Positions 8,857 to 17,695 are shown, numbered from the stretch's first letter. The stretch is DNA of 32,835 bases from Helicobacter sp. MIT 11-5569 (GCF_000765695.2 NZ_JRPB02000014.1:1-32835), one strand, 5' to 3'. Made by a program: numbers and translations. Notes: a model not told the origin generated them from the sequence alone.

Positions 8857-9509
8857 GCCAATATGTAAAGATTTTTGAAAAAACTCTACCTTTGACGCAA
8901 ACACAAAAGTTTGTAAGATTTTGGAATCGCGCATTAAAAGGAGAGTTGTTTGTCGGGCTTTGGCTGGTGTTTAAGGAATTGTGTAAAGCGCAAATCCACA
9001 CTGTGCAATATCCTTTGGAAAAACTCCCTTTAAGTCCGCGTTATAGAGCTGTGCATGAGCTTAAACGCTTGTTAGATAGCGGTAATGAGCGATGTATTGG
9101 TTGTGGGCTATGTGAGAAAATCTGTGTAGCAAATTGTATCCGTATGGAAACAGGCTACGGGGAAGATAAGCGTAAAGTTGTGTTTGAATATAGTATTAAT
9201 TTTGGACGTTGTATTTATTGTGGCTTGTGCGCAGAAGTTTGTCCAGAGCTTGCTATCGTGCATGGGAATCGCTATGAAAATGCAAGTGAGCAACGTGCTT
9301 CTTTTGCGCTTAAGGCTGATATGCTAACACCGATTGATAAGGTGTTAAGTGGTAATGATTATGAGTTTGATGGCGTAGGAAGCGTGAGCATAGATGCAGA
9401 TAAACGCATTAAAGCAACACCTCTAAAATACATAGAAGAAAAATCACAAGAGATTAAACCAGAAGATGGGGATTCTAAAAAAATGGAATCTCAAGTGGAG
9501 GTTGGATAA
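8853..9509 (+). CDS. nuoI: Complex I subunit I (two-cluster ferredoxin-like subunit)
   Basis: NuoI carries clusters N6a and N6b between NuoG and NuoB. Both motifs are clear: CIGCGLCEKIC and CIYCGLCAEVCP. The protein is 218 residues with a C-terminal acidic, lysine-rich tail beyond the core. The start is TTG at 8853 (SQYVKIFEKT follows): AGGAGGTG, the strongest Shine-Dalgarno in the operon, ends at 8848, and TTGA overlaps the nuoH stop. The longer in-frame reading from 8778 lies within nuoH and encodes cysteine-rich noise. Confidence 0.94.
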   Translation: MSQYVKIFEKTLPLTQTQKFVRFWNRALKGELFVGLWLVFKELCKAQIHTVQYPLEKLPLSPRYRAVHELKRLLDSGNERCIGCGLCEKICVANCIRMETGYGEDKRKVVFEYSINFGRCIYCGLCAEVCPELAIVHGNRYENASEQRASFALKADMLTPIDKVLSGNDYEFDGVGSVSIDADKRIKATPLKYIEEKSQEIKPEDGDSKKMESQVEVG

Positions 9510-10075
9510 TGTTTGAAGCGATTGCATTTTATTTCTTTTGCGCATTGACTTTAGCGATGTTTTTAATTGTTGTAACAACTAAAAATATTTTATATGCTTT
9601 AAGTGCGCTTGCTGCTGGAATGATGTTTGTTTCAGCTTTTTTCTTTTTATTAGGAGCTGAATTTTTGGGTGTTGTGCAAATTGTAGTTTATACTGGAGCC
9701 GTGATTGCACTTTATGCGTTTGCGATGATGTTCTTTGATAGTCAAAAACTAGAAAACGAAAAAATAGAGAATCCTAGAGTATTGTTTTTTTTAAGTGGAA
9801 TGGGCGCGTTATTGCTTGTATTAATTGTTGTTGCTCCTATCATTGCACAGAATCTCACACAACTACAAGCGCAAAATCCAATACAAGCAGGTATTGGTAA
9901 TGTGCAGATGGTAGGTTATGTGCTCTTTACAAAATTCCTTATTCCTTTTGAGATTGCTGCAATTATGCTGCTTGTAGCAATGATTGCTGGAATTGTTTTG
10001 GCAGGGAAAGGAATGCGTTATTCTCTAACTTTAAATGAACAATCCCCTAAAGGAGAATCTTATGATAACGCTTAA
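9509..10075 (+). CDS. nuoJ: Complex I subunit J
   Basis: NuoJ is a small multi-helix membrane subunit with a role in coupling. The 188 residues contain five hydrophobic segments and the conserved third-helix region GVVQIVVYTGAVIALYAFAM. The ATG overlaps the TAA of nuoI by one base, with GGAGG a few bases upstream. The 3' end overlaps nuoK by 14 bases. Confidence 0.94.
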   Translation: MFEAIAFYFFCALTLAMFLIVVTTKNILYALSALAAGMMFVSAFFFLLGAEFLGVVQIVVYTGAVIALYAFAMMFFDSQKLENEKIENPRVLFFLSGMGALLLVLIVVAPIIAQNLTQLQAQNPIQAGIGNVQMVGYVLFTKFLIPFEIAAIMLLVAMIAGIVLAGKGMRYSLTLNEQSPKGESYDNA

Positions 10076-10364
10076 TCATTATTTAATTTTATCTGCTTTG
10101 ATGTTTATTGTTGGTGTGTTTGGAATGCTTAGGCGCAAAAACTTGTTAATGCTTTTTTTTGCAACAGAAATTGTTTTGAGTGCTGTAAGTGTGGGATTTG
10201 TAGCAGTTGGTAAGCATTTGGGGGATTTAAATGGGCAAATGTTTGCATTTTTTATCTTAGCAGTTGCAGCAAGTGAGGTTGCTATTGGGGTTGGATTATT
10301 GATTGCTTGGTATAAAAAATACCATACGCTAGATTTAGACCAATTGAAAATTATGGAAGGTTAG
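10062..10364 (+). CDS. nuoK: Complex I subunit K
   Basis: NuoK is a three-helix antiporter-like subunit of 100 residues. The two membrane glutamates essential for proton pumping are present at the canonical positions E36 (FFATEIVLSA) and E72 (AVAASEVAIG). I chose the ATG at 10062 because AAAGGAG precedes it. An in-frame ATG at 10035 would add residues read from within nuoJ and gives an abnormal N-terminus. Confidence 0.95.
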   Translation: MITLNHYLILSALMFIVGVFGMLRRKNLLMLFFATEIVLSAVSVGFVAVGKHLGDLNGQMFAFFILAVAASEVAIGVGLLIAWYKKYHTLDLDQLKIMEG

Positions 10365-10367
10365 AGA

Positions 10368-12230
10368 ATGGAAGTCATCTTATATAGTGCATTATTTGCT
10401 CCGCTTGTTGGTTCAATCTTTGGGATTCCATTTGCTTCTAAGAAAAAATTTACAGGTGTTGGAATTTTTGCATCGTTAATGCTTGGTGTATCCTTTTTTG
10501 CTTCTTTGCTACTTTTTATTTATATCTTTCAAGGTGGAATCGCATTAAGGGTTACTTTAATGGATTGGATTGGGGCAGGAGGGCTTTATATTCCTTTTGG
10601 GTTTTTAGTGGATAGTGTGAGTGTAACAATGATGCTTGTTGTAACTTTAGTTTCACTTTGTGTGCATATTTATTCTATTGGATATATGAGCCATGACGCA
10701 AGTTTCAATCGTTTCTTTGTGTATTTGAGTGCATTTGTATTTTCTATGCTGATTCTTGTTATGAGTGATAATTTTGCAGGATTATTTATCGGCTGGGAAG
10801 GCGTTGGGTTATGTTCTTGGATGTTAATTGGATTTTGGTATGAACGTGATTCTGCTTCCTTTGCTGCAAATGAAGCGTTTATTATGAATCGTGTTGCGGA
10901 TTTAGGAATGTTGCTTGGAATCTTTTTGATTTATTGGACGTTTGGAAGTTTAAATTACGAAGAAGTCTTAAGCACTATTTATGAAGCACCTAAAGGGATT
11001 TTAATTGCTATTGGTGTGTTGCTATTTGTAGGAGCAATGGGAAAAAGTGCGCAATTTCCTTTACACACTTGGCTTGCCGATGCAATGGAAGGTCCAACAC
11101 CTGTTTCTGCATTAATCCATGCTGCGACAATGGTAACTGCAGGTGTGTATTTGGTGATTCGTGCAAATCCTTTGTATTCTATGATTCCAGAAGTTGGATT
11201 TGCTATTGCGTGTTTGGGTGCTTTTGTGGCAGTATTTGCAGCGACAATGGCACTTGTTAATAAAGATTTAAAACGCATTATTGCGTATTCTACGCTTTCT
11301 CAACTCGGTTATATGTTTGTAGCCGCTGGATTAGAAGCATATTGGATTGCATTATTTCACCTTGCAACGCATGCGTTTTTCAAATCTTTATTGTTCTTGG
11401 GTGCAGGAAATGTAATGCACGCAATGCATGATAAATTAGATATTTCCAAAATGGGTGCATTGTATCAACCTTTAAAATATACAGCAATTCTTATGATTCT
11501 AGCATCTGTTGCATTGGCTGGAATCTATCCATTCTCTGGCTTTTTCTCTAAAGATAAAATTTTAGAAGCTGCTTTTGGAAGTGGTGCGTATGTATTGTGG
11601 GGAGCATTATTGCTTGGTGCATTTTTAACAGCATTTTATAGTTTTAGATTGATTATGCTTGTGTTTTTTGGAGAGAAGAAACATACAGAAAATCATCCTC
11701 ATGAAGCGTATTCTTATATGCTTTATGCAATGTTGCCTTTAGGTGTTTTAGCAGTCTTTGCAGGATTATTTGAAGGATATTTTCATCATTTTATCTTACA
11801 AACGCTTCCAGATTTTAGGGCAGATTTAGAGAGTAAAACACTTTGGACTTTGATTCTTTTAACATCTTGTGTTGCTTTAAGTGGAATCGCATTTGCAGTC
11901 TTTAAGTATAAAAGTGGAGGGTTTTCACCAAAATGGCAAGAAACCTTTATTTATAAGCTTTTAAGTCATCAATATTTTATTCCGGCTTTATATAATAAAT
12001 TGTTCATTCAAAATTATTTTAGAATCGCAAAACTTTCTTGGTTAGCAGATAAGCATGTGATTGATTATATTGTAGATATGATTGCTAGAATGTTAAATAG
12101 TAGTGGTGAGAGTATGCGTTGGATTCAAGGAGGTAGTTTATCTAGGATGTTGAGAATTATGTTCTTTGGAGTAGTGGTGTTACTTTTGCTTGTATTTATT
12201 TATAGGGAGGGCGTATGGACTACCTTTTAA
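10368..12230 (+). CDS. nuoL: Complex I subunit L, proton-pumping antiporter-like subunit
   Basis: NuoL is the distal antiporter-like subunit. The 620 residues carry the key glutamate of helix 5 (FIGWEGVGLCSW) and the helix 7 lysine followed by the broken-helix signature (GAMGKSAQFPLHTWLADAM, then EGPTPVSALIHAATMV). The C-terminal part includes a long stretch suited to the lateral helix and a final membrane segment. A GGAAGG-type site lies before the ATG. The 3' end overlaps nuoM by 16 bases. Confidence 0.96.
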   Translation: MEVILYSALFAPLVGSIFGIPFASKKKFTGVGIFASLMLGVSFFASLLLFIYIFQGGIALRVTLMDWIGAGGLYIPFGFLVDSVSVTMMLVVTLVSLCVHIYSIGYMSHDASFNRFFVYLSAFVFSMLILVMSDNFAGLFIGWEGVGLCSWMLIGFWYERDSASFAANEAFIMNRVADLGMLLGIFLIYWTFGSLNYEEVLSTIYEAPKGILIAIGVLLFVGAMGKSAQFPLHTWLADAMEGPTPVSALIHAATMVTAGVYLVIRANPLYSMIPEVGFAIACLGAFVAVFAATMALVNKDLKRIIAYSTLSQLGYMFVAAGLEAYWIALFHLATHAFFKSLLFLGAGNVMHAMHDKLDISKMGALYQPLKYTAILMILASVALAGIYPFSGFFSKDKILEAAFGSGAYVLWGALLLGAFLTAFYSFRLIMLVFFGEKKHTENHPHEAYSYMLYAMLPLGVLAVFAGLFEGYFHHFILQTLPDFRADLESKTLWTLILLTSCVALSGIAFAVFKYKSGGFSPKWQETFIYKLLSHQYFIPALYNKLFIQNYFRIAKLSWLADKHVIDYIVDMIARMLNSSGESMRWIQGGSLSRMLRIMFFGVVVLLLLVFIYREGVWTTF

Positions 12231-13810
12231 CCTTATTAATCTTTTTCCCTTTGCTTGGTGCTTTACTAGCAGTTGGAATTAAAGAGAATCTTAAAGCTTA
12301 TGCTGTTGTAATTAGCACAATAGAATTTGCTTTGGCTTTGCTGTTGTGGTATGGTTTTGATGGGAGTGCTGATGGATTCCAATTTGTAACTGCATTTTCT
12401 TTGGTAGAAAGCTTTGGAGTAAGCTATCTTGTGGGAGTAGATGGAATTTCATTATTTTTGATTCTGCTAAGCGCGTTTATTAGCTTAATTGGCTTTATTT
12501 ATCTTAATGAATCCCATGAGACAAAAAAACTAATCATTTCATTATTGTGTCTTGAGAGCATTATGATTGGAGTATTTTGCGCTTTAGATATGATTTTGTT
12601 TTATATCTTCTGGGAACTCTCTTTAGTCCCAATGCTTTATATTATCGGTGCTTGGGGAAGTGGAAGTAGAATCTACGCGGCTGTAAAATTCTTCTTATAC
12701 ACTTTCTTGGGTTCAATGTTAATGCTTGTTGGAATCTTATTTTTAGCATATTATTATTTTAATGTCAGTGGAGTTTGGACATTCTCACTTTTAGAATGGT
12801 ATAGCTTAAGTGCGATTCCAAAAAATCTACAACTTTGGCTTTTTGTTGCGTTTTTTGCAGGGCTTGCTGTGAAAGTGCCGATGTTTCCTTTGCACACTTG
12901 GCTTCCTTATGCGCATGGGCAAGCACCAACAATTGGTTCTATTATCCTTGCAGCAGTGTTATTAAAAATGGGAACTTACGGCTTTGTGCGCTTTTCTTTG
13001 CCGCTATTCCCTGATGCAAGTATTGCACTTTTAATACCTGTGGCAGTTTTATCTTTGATTATGGTAATTTATGGAGCGTTTGTAGCTTTTGCGCAAGAAG
13101 ATATTAAACAAGTTATTGCATATAGCTCTATTTCGCATATGGGTGTGATTATGATTGGTATATTTGCATTAAACACTGAAGGAATTGCTGGTTCTGTATT
13201 TTTTATGCTAAGCCATGGGATTATTAGTGGGGCATTGTTTATGCTTGTGGGAATGCTGTATGAAAGGCGACACACAAAAGTTATTGCGGAGTTTGGCGGA
13301 ATCGCAAAAATAATGCCAAATTATGCAGCGGTCTTTGGAATTATGGCGATGGCTTCTGCAGGATTACCTTTAACAATGGGTTTTGTTGGAGAGTTTTTAT
13401 CTTTGCTTGGCTTTTTTCAAGTTTCTCCTGTGATGGCTGGAATTGCTGGAATTAGCATTATTGTGGGAGCTGTTTATATGTTGCATCTGTATCGCAGGGC
13501 ATTTTTTGGTAAATTAGTTCATACAGAAAATATGAAACTTAGTGATTTAAATGCTCGAGAATGGTGTGCGTTATTCCCTCTTGTAGTGATTGTAATTTGG
13601 CTAGGAGTATATCCAAAACCTATCTTAGAACCGATTAATAAGGGTGTTGAAAATGTATTGGCAATTATGCAATCAAGAATCGTAACACAAGAAAGTATGG
13701 ATTTTTTTGGCTTAGAGCTTATACAAGAATCTAGCAAACAAAGCTTGCAAGAAATGGAAGAACAAGAAATATTAAAAGAGGGAAATAACACACAAGAGGA
13801 GGGAAAATAA
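12215..13810 (+). CDS. nuoM: Complex I subunit M, proton-pumping antiporter-like subunit
   Basis: NuoM is the middle antiporter-like subunit, 531 residues. The helix 5 glutamate lies in FYIFWELSLVPMLY, the helix 7 lysine in GLAVKVPMFPLHTWLPYAH, and the second lysine region in FAQEDIKQVIAYSSISHMG. The last 40 or so residues form a glutamine/glutamate-rich hydrophilic tail (QESSKQSLQEMEEQEIL) not needed for the core fold. GGGAGGG immediately precedes the ATG. It ends directly at the nuoN start with no spacer. Confidence 0.96.
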   Translation: MDYLLTLLIFFPLLGALLAVGIKENLKAYAVVISTIEFALALLLWYGFDGSADGFQFVTAFSLVESFGVSYLVGVDGISLFLILLSAFISLIGFIYLNESHETKKLIISLLCLESIMIGVFCALDMILFYIFWELSLVPMLYIIGAWGSGSRIYAAVKFFLYTFLGSMLMLVGILFLAYYYFNVSGVWTFSLLEWYSLSAIPKNLQLWLFVAFFAGLAVKVPMFPLHTWLPYAHGQAPTIGSIILAAVLLKMGTYGFVRFSLPLFPDASIALLIPVAVLSLIMVIYGAFVAFAQEDIKQVIAYSSISHMGVIMIGIFALNTEGIAGSVFFMLSHGIISGALFMLVGMLYERRHTKVIAEFGGIAKIMPNYAAVFGIMAMASAGLPLTMGFVGEFLSLLGFFQVSPVMAGIAGISIIVGAVYMLHLYRRAFFGKLVHTENMKLSDLNAREWCALFPLVVIVIWLGVYPKPILEPINKGVENVLAIMQSRIVTQESMDFFGLELIQESSKQSLQEMEEQEILKEGNNTQEEGK

Positions 13811-15298
13811 ATGTTAGAACCATTTAGTGTATCATTTGAAAGTTTAAATATTTTTAGTATTTTCCCGATGTTAGTTGCTATTATTGGGGCGATTATTATT
13901 TTAGCGGTGGATATGTGCTTAAAGAGTGCTAATAAGCAACTCTATACAACGCTTGCAGTGTTATTTATAGCCCTTGACCTTGGCTACATTATGTTTTTTA
14001 GCATTGATGGAGCGCAAAGGGCATTTTTTGATTTGATTTTAGTTGATGGTATTGCATTACTTGGGCAATTGATTATTTTGGTTGCTGCAATTTTATTTAT
14101 ACCTTTAACGCTAAGTTATAATAAATTTCACGAATTCCAATATCCAGAATATTATGCGTTATTTTTATTAATGTGTGCAGGATTCCAATTTATGGTAAGC
14201 AGTGACCATTTAATTGTGATTTTTTTAGGGCTTGAAACAGCCTCTCTAGCTCTTTATGCGTTAATTGCGATGCATAATCGTGCTACAGCATTTGAAGCAG
14301 CAATTAAATATTTTACAATGGGCTCTCTCTCTGCTGGATGTTTTGCATTTGGTTCTATGCTGTTATATGCTGCAAGTGGGCATTTAGATTTAATGGGAAT
14401 GAAAGCAGTATTGGAGATAAATAGCTATCAACCTTCTTATTTAGTATTGAGTGGAGTAGTATTCTTTATTGCTTCGCTTGGATTTAAAGCATCTTTAGTT
14501 CCATTTCATACTTGGACGCCTGATGTTTATGAAGGTTCAAATTCCTTTTTAGCAGGTTTTATGTCTATTGTGCCAAAAATTGCAGTGCTTGTTGTGGCAA
14601 TTAGAATTTTTAGCTTTTTTATGGATATTGTGTGGGTGCATAATGTATTTTATTTTCTCATTGTATTGACGATTACTTTGCCAAATCTTGTAGCACTTGT
14701 CCAAAAAGATGTCAAAAGAATGCTCGCTTATAGCTCTATTTCGCATGCTGGATTTGCCTTTAGTGCGGTTCTGGTTGGTGGAACACAAGCATATAGCGCA
14801 TTATTTATGTATTGGATTTTATTTCTTTTTACAAATCTTGGAATCTTCTCAATGCTTTGGATTTCACGCACAAAAGAACAAATATGGGATAAACGCTATG
14901 ATCACTCTTATGAAAAATTTTCTGGTTTGATTAGATTATGCCCATTAGCTGCTGTGATAATGGGATTATTTATGTTTTCTCTTGCTGGGATTCCGCCTTT
15001 TTCAGTATTCTGGGGAAAAGTATATTTGATGAGCGCAGCAATGAATAGTGGATATTTGTTCTTAGTTATTGTCATGGTTTTAAACAGCGCAATTGCAGCA
15101 TATTATTATTTAAAGCTTGTTGTTTATATGTTTTTAAAAGATCCATTGATTAGTGATGGAAATATTTATTTACAAAATGCAACTTTACCACTAAAAGTTG
15201 TTGTTGGAATCGCAACAATTTATGTATGTCTTTCAGTCTTCTTTGTCGATAGTTTATTGTTTGGAGTATCTGGATTGGTGGGAAGTAGTTTTCTGTAG
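13811..15298 (+). CDS. nuoN: Complex I subunit N, proton-pumping antiporter-like subunit
   Basis: NuoN is the antiporter-like subunit closest to the peripheral arm and the last gene of the operon. Its 495 residues show the helix 5 glutamate ([16 protein letters not shown]), the helix 7 lysine ([19 protein letters not shown]) and [26 protein letters not shown] lies upstream of the ATG, which directly follows the nuoM stop. A rho-independent terminator begins 20 bases after the stop. Confidence 0.96.
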   Translation: MLEPFSVSFESLNIFSIFPMLVAIIGAIIILAVDMCLKSANKQLYTTLAVLFIALDLGYIMFFSIDGAQRAFFDLILVDGIALLGQLIILVAAILFIPLTLSYNKFHEFQYPEYYALFLLMCAGFQFMVSSDHLIVIFLGLETASLALYALIAMHNRATAFEAAIKYFTMGSLSAGCFAFGSMLLYAASGHLDLMGMKAVLEINSYQPSYLVLSGVVFFIASLGFKASLVPFHTWTPDVYEGSNSFLAGFMSIVPKIAVLVVAIRIFSFFMDIVWVHNVFYFLIVLTITLPNLVALVQKDVKRMLAYSSISHAGFAFSAVLVGGTQAYSALFMYWILFLFTNLGIFSMLWISRTKEQIWDKRYDHSYEKFSGLIRLCPLAAVIMGLFMFSLAGIPPFSVFWGKVYLMSAAMNSGYLFLVIVMVLNSAIAAYYYLKLVVYMFLKDPLISDGNIYLQNATLPLKVVVGIATIYVCLSVFFVDSLLFGVSGLVGSSFL

Positions 15299-15318
15299 GT
15301 TGCTTATAAAAAGTTTTT

Positions 15319-15356
15319 AAGCCCCTTTTTATAAAGATTTGGGGCTTTTGTTTTTA
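15319..15356. terminator. Terminator of the nuo operon, probably bidirectional
   Basis: AAGCCCC (15319-15325) pairs with GGGGCTT (15341-15347) across a 15-base AT-rich loop and is followed on the plus strand by TTGTTTTT. The convergent lipoprotein gene stops at 15358, and on the minus strand a T-rich stretch also follows the hairpin, so one structure can end both transcripts. Confidence 0.85.
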
Positions 15357-15357
15357 T

Positions 15358-15918
15358 TTATTGTTTTAAGAAGCTACGTGATGCCTCATTTATTGCAGAG
15401 TTAATTGCATTTTGTATGGTGATTTGAATCTCATTTGCATCAAGGGTTGAGGGTTGCCCAAAAATTTGCCAATATTGTTCATTGTCGTTTTGCAGGCTGG
15501 ACTTCCCATAAAAGATTCTTGTTTCATCCATTCTATTAAAAGAGAGTTGCACTTCAAAAACTAGTGCATCACTTGTTTGAGAGTGAAAAAAACCTCCCCT
15601 TGCGCTTCTTGTGCTAATATTTCCATAGACAACATCTAAGCGATAATGTTTATAAGCGTCTGATATTACTTGCGTTTGTCCAAAACAACCACTTTGTTCC
15701 AAACCTTCTTGGATTAGTGATTTTATGCGTTCATTTGGGAGATTTAAATCATCATATTCTCCTTGTTTTAAAAAACCAAATTCATAAGTAACAAGTAGAG
15801 TTGGACAAGTTTTAACCACGCGTGTATTTGGCAATGTGTGGTATTTTTGGCTACAAGCACTAAGCAACAAAGAACTAACTGCTATAAGACAAGCTTGTTG
15901 TAAAAATTTCTTTTTCAA
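15358..15918 (-). CDS. Small lipoprotein of unknown function
   Basis: I do not recognise this 186-residue protein. It has a clear lipoprotein signal peptide ending LLLSAC, with the lipidated cysteine at 22, so it should sit in a membrane facing the periplasm or surface. The mature part is soluble, with two further cysteines (KTCPTL, SGCFG) that could form a disulfide, and it ends in a probable amphipathic helix (ITIQNAINSAINEASRSFL). The start is TTG, with AAAGGAA 6 bases upstream; the nearby ATG is out of frame. The gene is convergent with nuoN and has no partner gene in its transcription unit. Confidence 0.8.
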   Translation of the reverse strand: MKKKFLQQACLIAVSSLLLSACSQKYHTLPNTRVVKTCPTLLVTYEFGFLKQGEYDDLNLPNERIKSLIQEGLEQSGCFGQTQVISDAYKHYRLDVVYGNISTRSARGGFFHSQTSDALVFEVQLSFNRMDETRIFYGKSSLQNDNEQYWQIFGQPSTLDANEIQITIQNAINSAINEASRSFLKQ

Positions 15919-15959
15919 AAGACATTCCTTTACAATTTGGGATTAAATGTGCTAATTCT

Positions 15960-15965
15960 AATATA
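15960..15965 (-). promoter_or_regulatory. Candidate -10 of the lipoprotein gene
   Basis: On the minus strand, TATATT lies about 42 bases before the TTG start and is followed by a leader carrying AAAGGAA. No -35 is evident. It is the best -10-like hexamer in the 116-base gap. Confidence 0.35.
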
Positions 15966-16000
15966 ATTTGTGTATAAAGTTTCTGAAGTCAAATTTGAGA

Positions 16001-16025
16001 TGTATTGCGCTTTAAGCGCAATACA
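16001..16025 (-). terminator. Perfect hairpin after the ATP-grasp gene
   Basis: TGTATTGCGC (16001-16010) and GCGCAATACA (16016-16025) form an uninterrupted 10-base-pair stem with a 5-base loop, starting 9 bases after the TAG of the ATP-grasp gene. The position suits a terminator or an mRNA 3'-end stabiliser. No U-run follows on either strand, so simple intrinsic termination is not certain. Confidence 0.6.
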
Positions 16026-16034
16026 AGAAATAAT

Positions 16035-17105
16035 CTAAGCTTTTTTCTCGCTTACGATATTTACGATATTATCACCAACCATTACCGCAATTTTTGCCAT
16101 AAATTCTTCTGGGCTTGTAAAGCCAACACAAGAGCAGTTAATTTCTCCTAAAATATAGCGGTCTGCACCTTTTTCATCTGTATCTAAGATAAAATCTGCT
16201 GTCCAAATGAGTGGCAAATCATAATTACCAAGTTTAGATTTGATAGATGGGAGTTGTCCTAAGAACCAATCTACAAGAGTTTGCCAATCTTTTGGCTCAT
16301 CATAACGATATTTTGCACCACTAAAGAGAGTTGCGCTAAACGCATCGCCGCCTTCTGCTGGTTTTTTATGCACGACATAAACAGGAGTTTTATAAAGCAT
16401 TAGGATTCTAATCTCACCTTCTTTAATGCGAGGTAAGAAAGTCATATCTACAAGCATTCCATTATCGCCAATGATGTATTGCTCACAGAAATCCATAAAT
16501 TCGCCTAATTTTCTTTCTTCGCTATGATTATCTTTAGCTTCTGTGCAGATGATTTTTGTATCTAATGGTAAGGAATCGCAAGAATTATATTTGCTAGCAT
16601 CTTCTAATCTAACACGCCAAATTCCTTCACCTGTTGAACCGCGATTTTGCTTAAGCACGCGCTCGCCTTTAGCAAGAGATTTTGGAAAAGTGCTTTTAAA
16701 AGTTGCAATATCATAATACGCATAAGTATCATCTGGAACTAAAGGTGTGTCTGCAAGCTTTGTTAATGCGTCTTTTGCTCCATAGCCAACCATTGCATCT
16801 GGGTGAGGCATGCCAACAAGCCCATCAGCACAAAGTTTGCGCAAAATATCAAAATAAAGTTTCTCTTCTTTTAAATTTCCGGGATTCACGCGTGAAACAT
16901 AACCATCAGCATTATCGCGCACTTTTTTATAAACTTCTTCGCGTTTGTTAGAATCACGCAAAATATCATCAGTAAGTTGCACGACTTCTGCGTTCCAGCC
17001 TTTATCTTTTAGTGCATTCACCATAGGCATAGTGTCTTTTCTGTGTCCATCTGCACCTTTATCACTTCCGCCAACTGCTTCAAAGAAAACAATATTCTTT
17101 TTCAT
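16035..17105 (-). CDS. ATP-grasp family protein (Cj0069-like)
   Basis: A cytoplasmic protein of 356 residues with features of the ATP-grasp ligase fold. GERVLKQNRGSTGEGIWRV resembles the nucleotide-binding lysine plus glycine loop (about residues 146-164). WTADFILDTDEKGADRYILGEINCSCVG near the C-terminus has the aspartate and E-x-N pattern that binds magnesium. It matches my memory of the Campylobacter Cj0069 family, whose reaction is not established. Such enzymes join a carboxylate to an amine or thiol using ATP; the substrate cannot be read from the sequence. GGAGGAAAG lies just before the ATG. The gene is alone in its transcription unit. Confidence 0.75.
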   Translation of the reverse strand: MKKNIVFFEAVGGSDKGADGHRKDTMPMVNALKDKGWNAEVVQLTDDILRDSNKREEVYKKVRDNADGYVSRVNPGNLKEEKLYFDILRKLCADGLVGMPHPDAMVGYGAKDALTKLADTPLVPDDTYAYYDIATFKSTFPKSLAKGERVLKQNRGSTGEGIWRVRLEDASKYNSCDSLPLDTKIICTEAKDNHSEERKLGEFMDFCEQYIIGDNGMLVDMTFLPRIKEGEIRILMLYKTPVYVVHKKPAEGGDAFSATLFSGAKYRYDEPKDWQTLVDWFLGQLPSIKSKLGNYDLPLIWTADFILDTDEKGADRYILGEINCSCVGFTSPEEFMAKIAVMVGDNIVNIVSEKKA

Positions 17106-17131
17106 GACTTTCCTCCAAAAATGAATTATGA

Positions 17132-17137
17132 TTTATA
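17132..17137 (-). promoter_or_regulatory. Candidate -10 of the ATP-grasp gene
   Basis: TATAAA on the minus strand lies 26 bases before the ATG, leaving a leader of about 20 bases that includes GGAGGAAAG. No consensus -35 is visible. Confidence 0.4.
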
Positions 17138-17200
17138 AAAGTATCAAAATAAGGCTTAAATTTCTTAGGATTCTAAAGTGCTTTTGGAATAAATTAATGT

Positions 17201-17221
17201 ATTGTTGCATAATGATACAAT
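17201..17221. repeat. 21-base imperfect dyad upstream of the ATP-grasp gene
   Basis: ATTGT and ACAAT form the outer arms and CAT-A-ATG the centre, so 16 of the 20 non-central positions pair. It lies about 65 bases upstream of the candidate -10 of the ATP-grasp gene and could be an operator. A second AT-rich stretch (tcattattatcat) follows near 17240. The regulator is unknown; Fur- or PerR-like sites in this group are similarly AT-rich, but no good consensus match is seen. Confidence 0.35.
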
Positions 17222-17287
17222 AATTTGTGAATTTTAAGTCATTATTATCATCGCTTCAAATCAAATAAGTGATTTCGTCTAAAACCA

Positions 17288-17587
17288 CTAAACATCAAGA
17301 CTAATATGTATGGATTGGTTTCCCTTTTTATCTATAAGATTCTTTTGTGATTCTTTTTCTGTGCGTAAATTTTCTTTTTTAGTTTCTTCTTGTTTTTCTT
17401 GAAGCTTTTTTAGTTGTTCCTCTTGCAATTCTTTAGAGCTTTTGCCCATATCAGAAGTAACCGTTGTCATTGCCATATCCTCAGTTTCATAATAGCTAAC
17501 CAACCTTGCTCCAATAGCTTGTGCATTAGCTTTTGCGCTCTCATAACCGCTTTGGTAATTTTGCTGTGAAACTCCATTAATTTCCAT
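17288..17587 (-). CDS. Small protein of unknown function, probably co-expressed with flagella
   Basis: I do not recognise this 99-residue protein. The first half (MEINGVSQQNYQSGYESAKA and on) is polar with a possible helix. Residues about 50-92 are very rich in K, E and Q and should form a coiled coil (SKELQEEQLKKLQEKQEE). There is no signal peptide, no membrane segment and no cysteine. AAAGGAAAT precedes the ATG. The gene stands alone behind a sigma-28-like promoter, so it is probably made with the late flagellar genes; whether it is a motility, secreted or regulatory protein cannot be told. Confidence 0.75.
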   Translation of the reverse strand: MEINGVSQQNYQSGYESAKANAQAIGARLVSYYETEDMAMTTVTSDMGKSSKELQEEQLKKLQEKQEETKKENLRTEKESQKNLIDKKGNQSIHISLDV

Positions 17588-17613
17588 TTTATTTCCTTTG
17601 TTGAGCTTTTCAT

Positions 17614-17640
17614 ATATCGGACATTTGCAAAAAAAGTAAA
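17614..17640 (-). promoter_or_regulatory. Sigma-28 (FliA)-like promoter
   Basis: On the minus strand, TTTACTTT (17640-17633) is followed after exactly 11 bases by TCCGATAT (17621-17614). The FliA consensus is TAAAGTTT-N11-GCCGATAA. The -10 core CCGATA is intact and the spacing is exact; the -35 matches at 5 of 8 positions. The site lies 26 bases before the ATG of the 99-residue protein. Epsilonproteobacterial FliA promoters often keep CGATAT or CGATTT at -10. Confidence 0.6.
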
Positions 17641-17695
17641 TATTTATAAAAATAAGATTTTAAAATCTCGCCAAATTGTTATTATTTGTCAGAAA

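Noticed and set aside
8412-8861. A 149-codon open frame on the minus strand opposite nuoH
   Set aside because: It lies wholly antisense to an intact, highly conserved gene, has no ribosome site and its protein has no recognisable motif; it reflects the codon use of nuoH.
17655-17668. Perfect palindrome AGATTTTAAAATCT after moaC
   Set aside because: It is pure AT apart from the ends, would give a weak stem with almost no loop, and such palindromes are expected by chance; a terminator role for moaC is possible but not supported.
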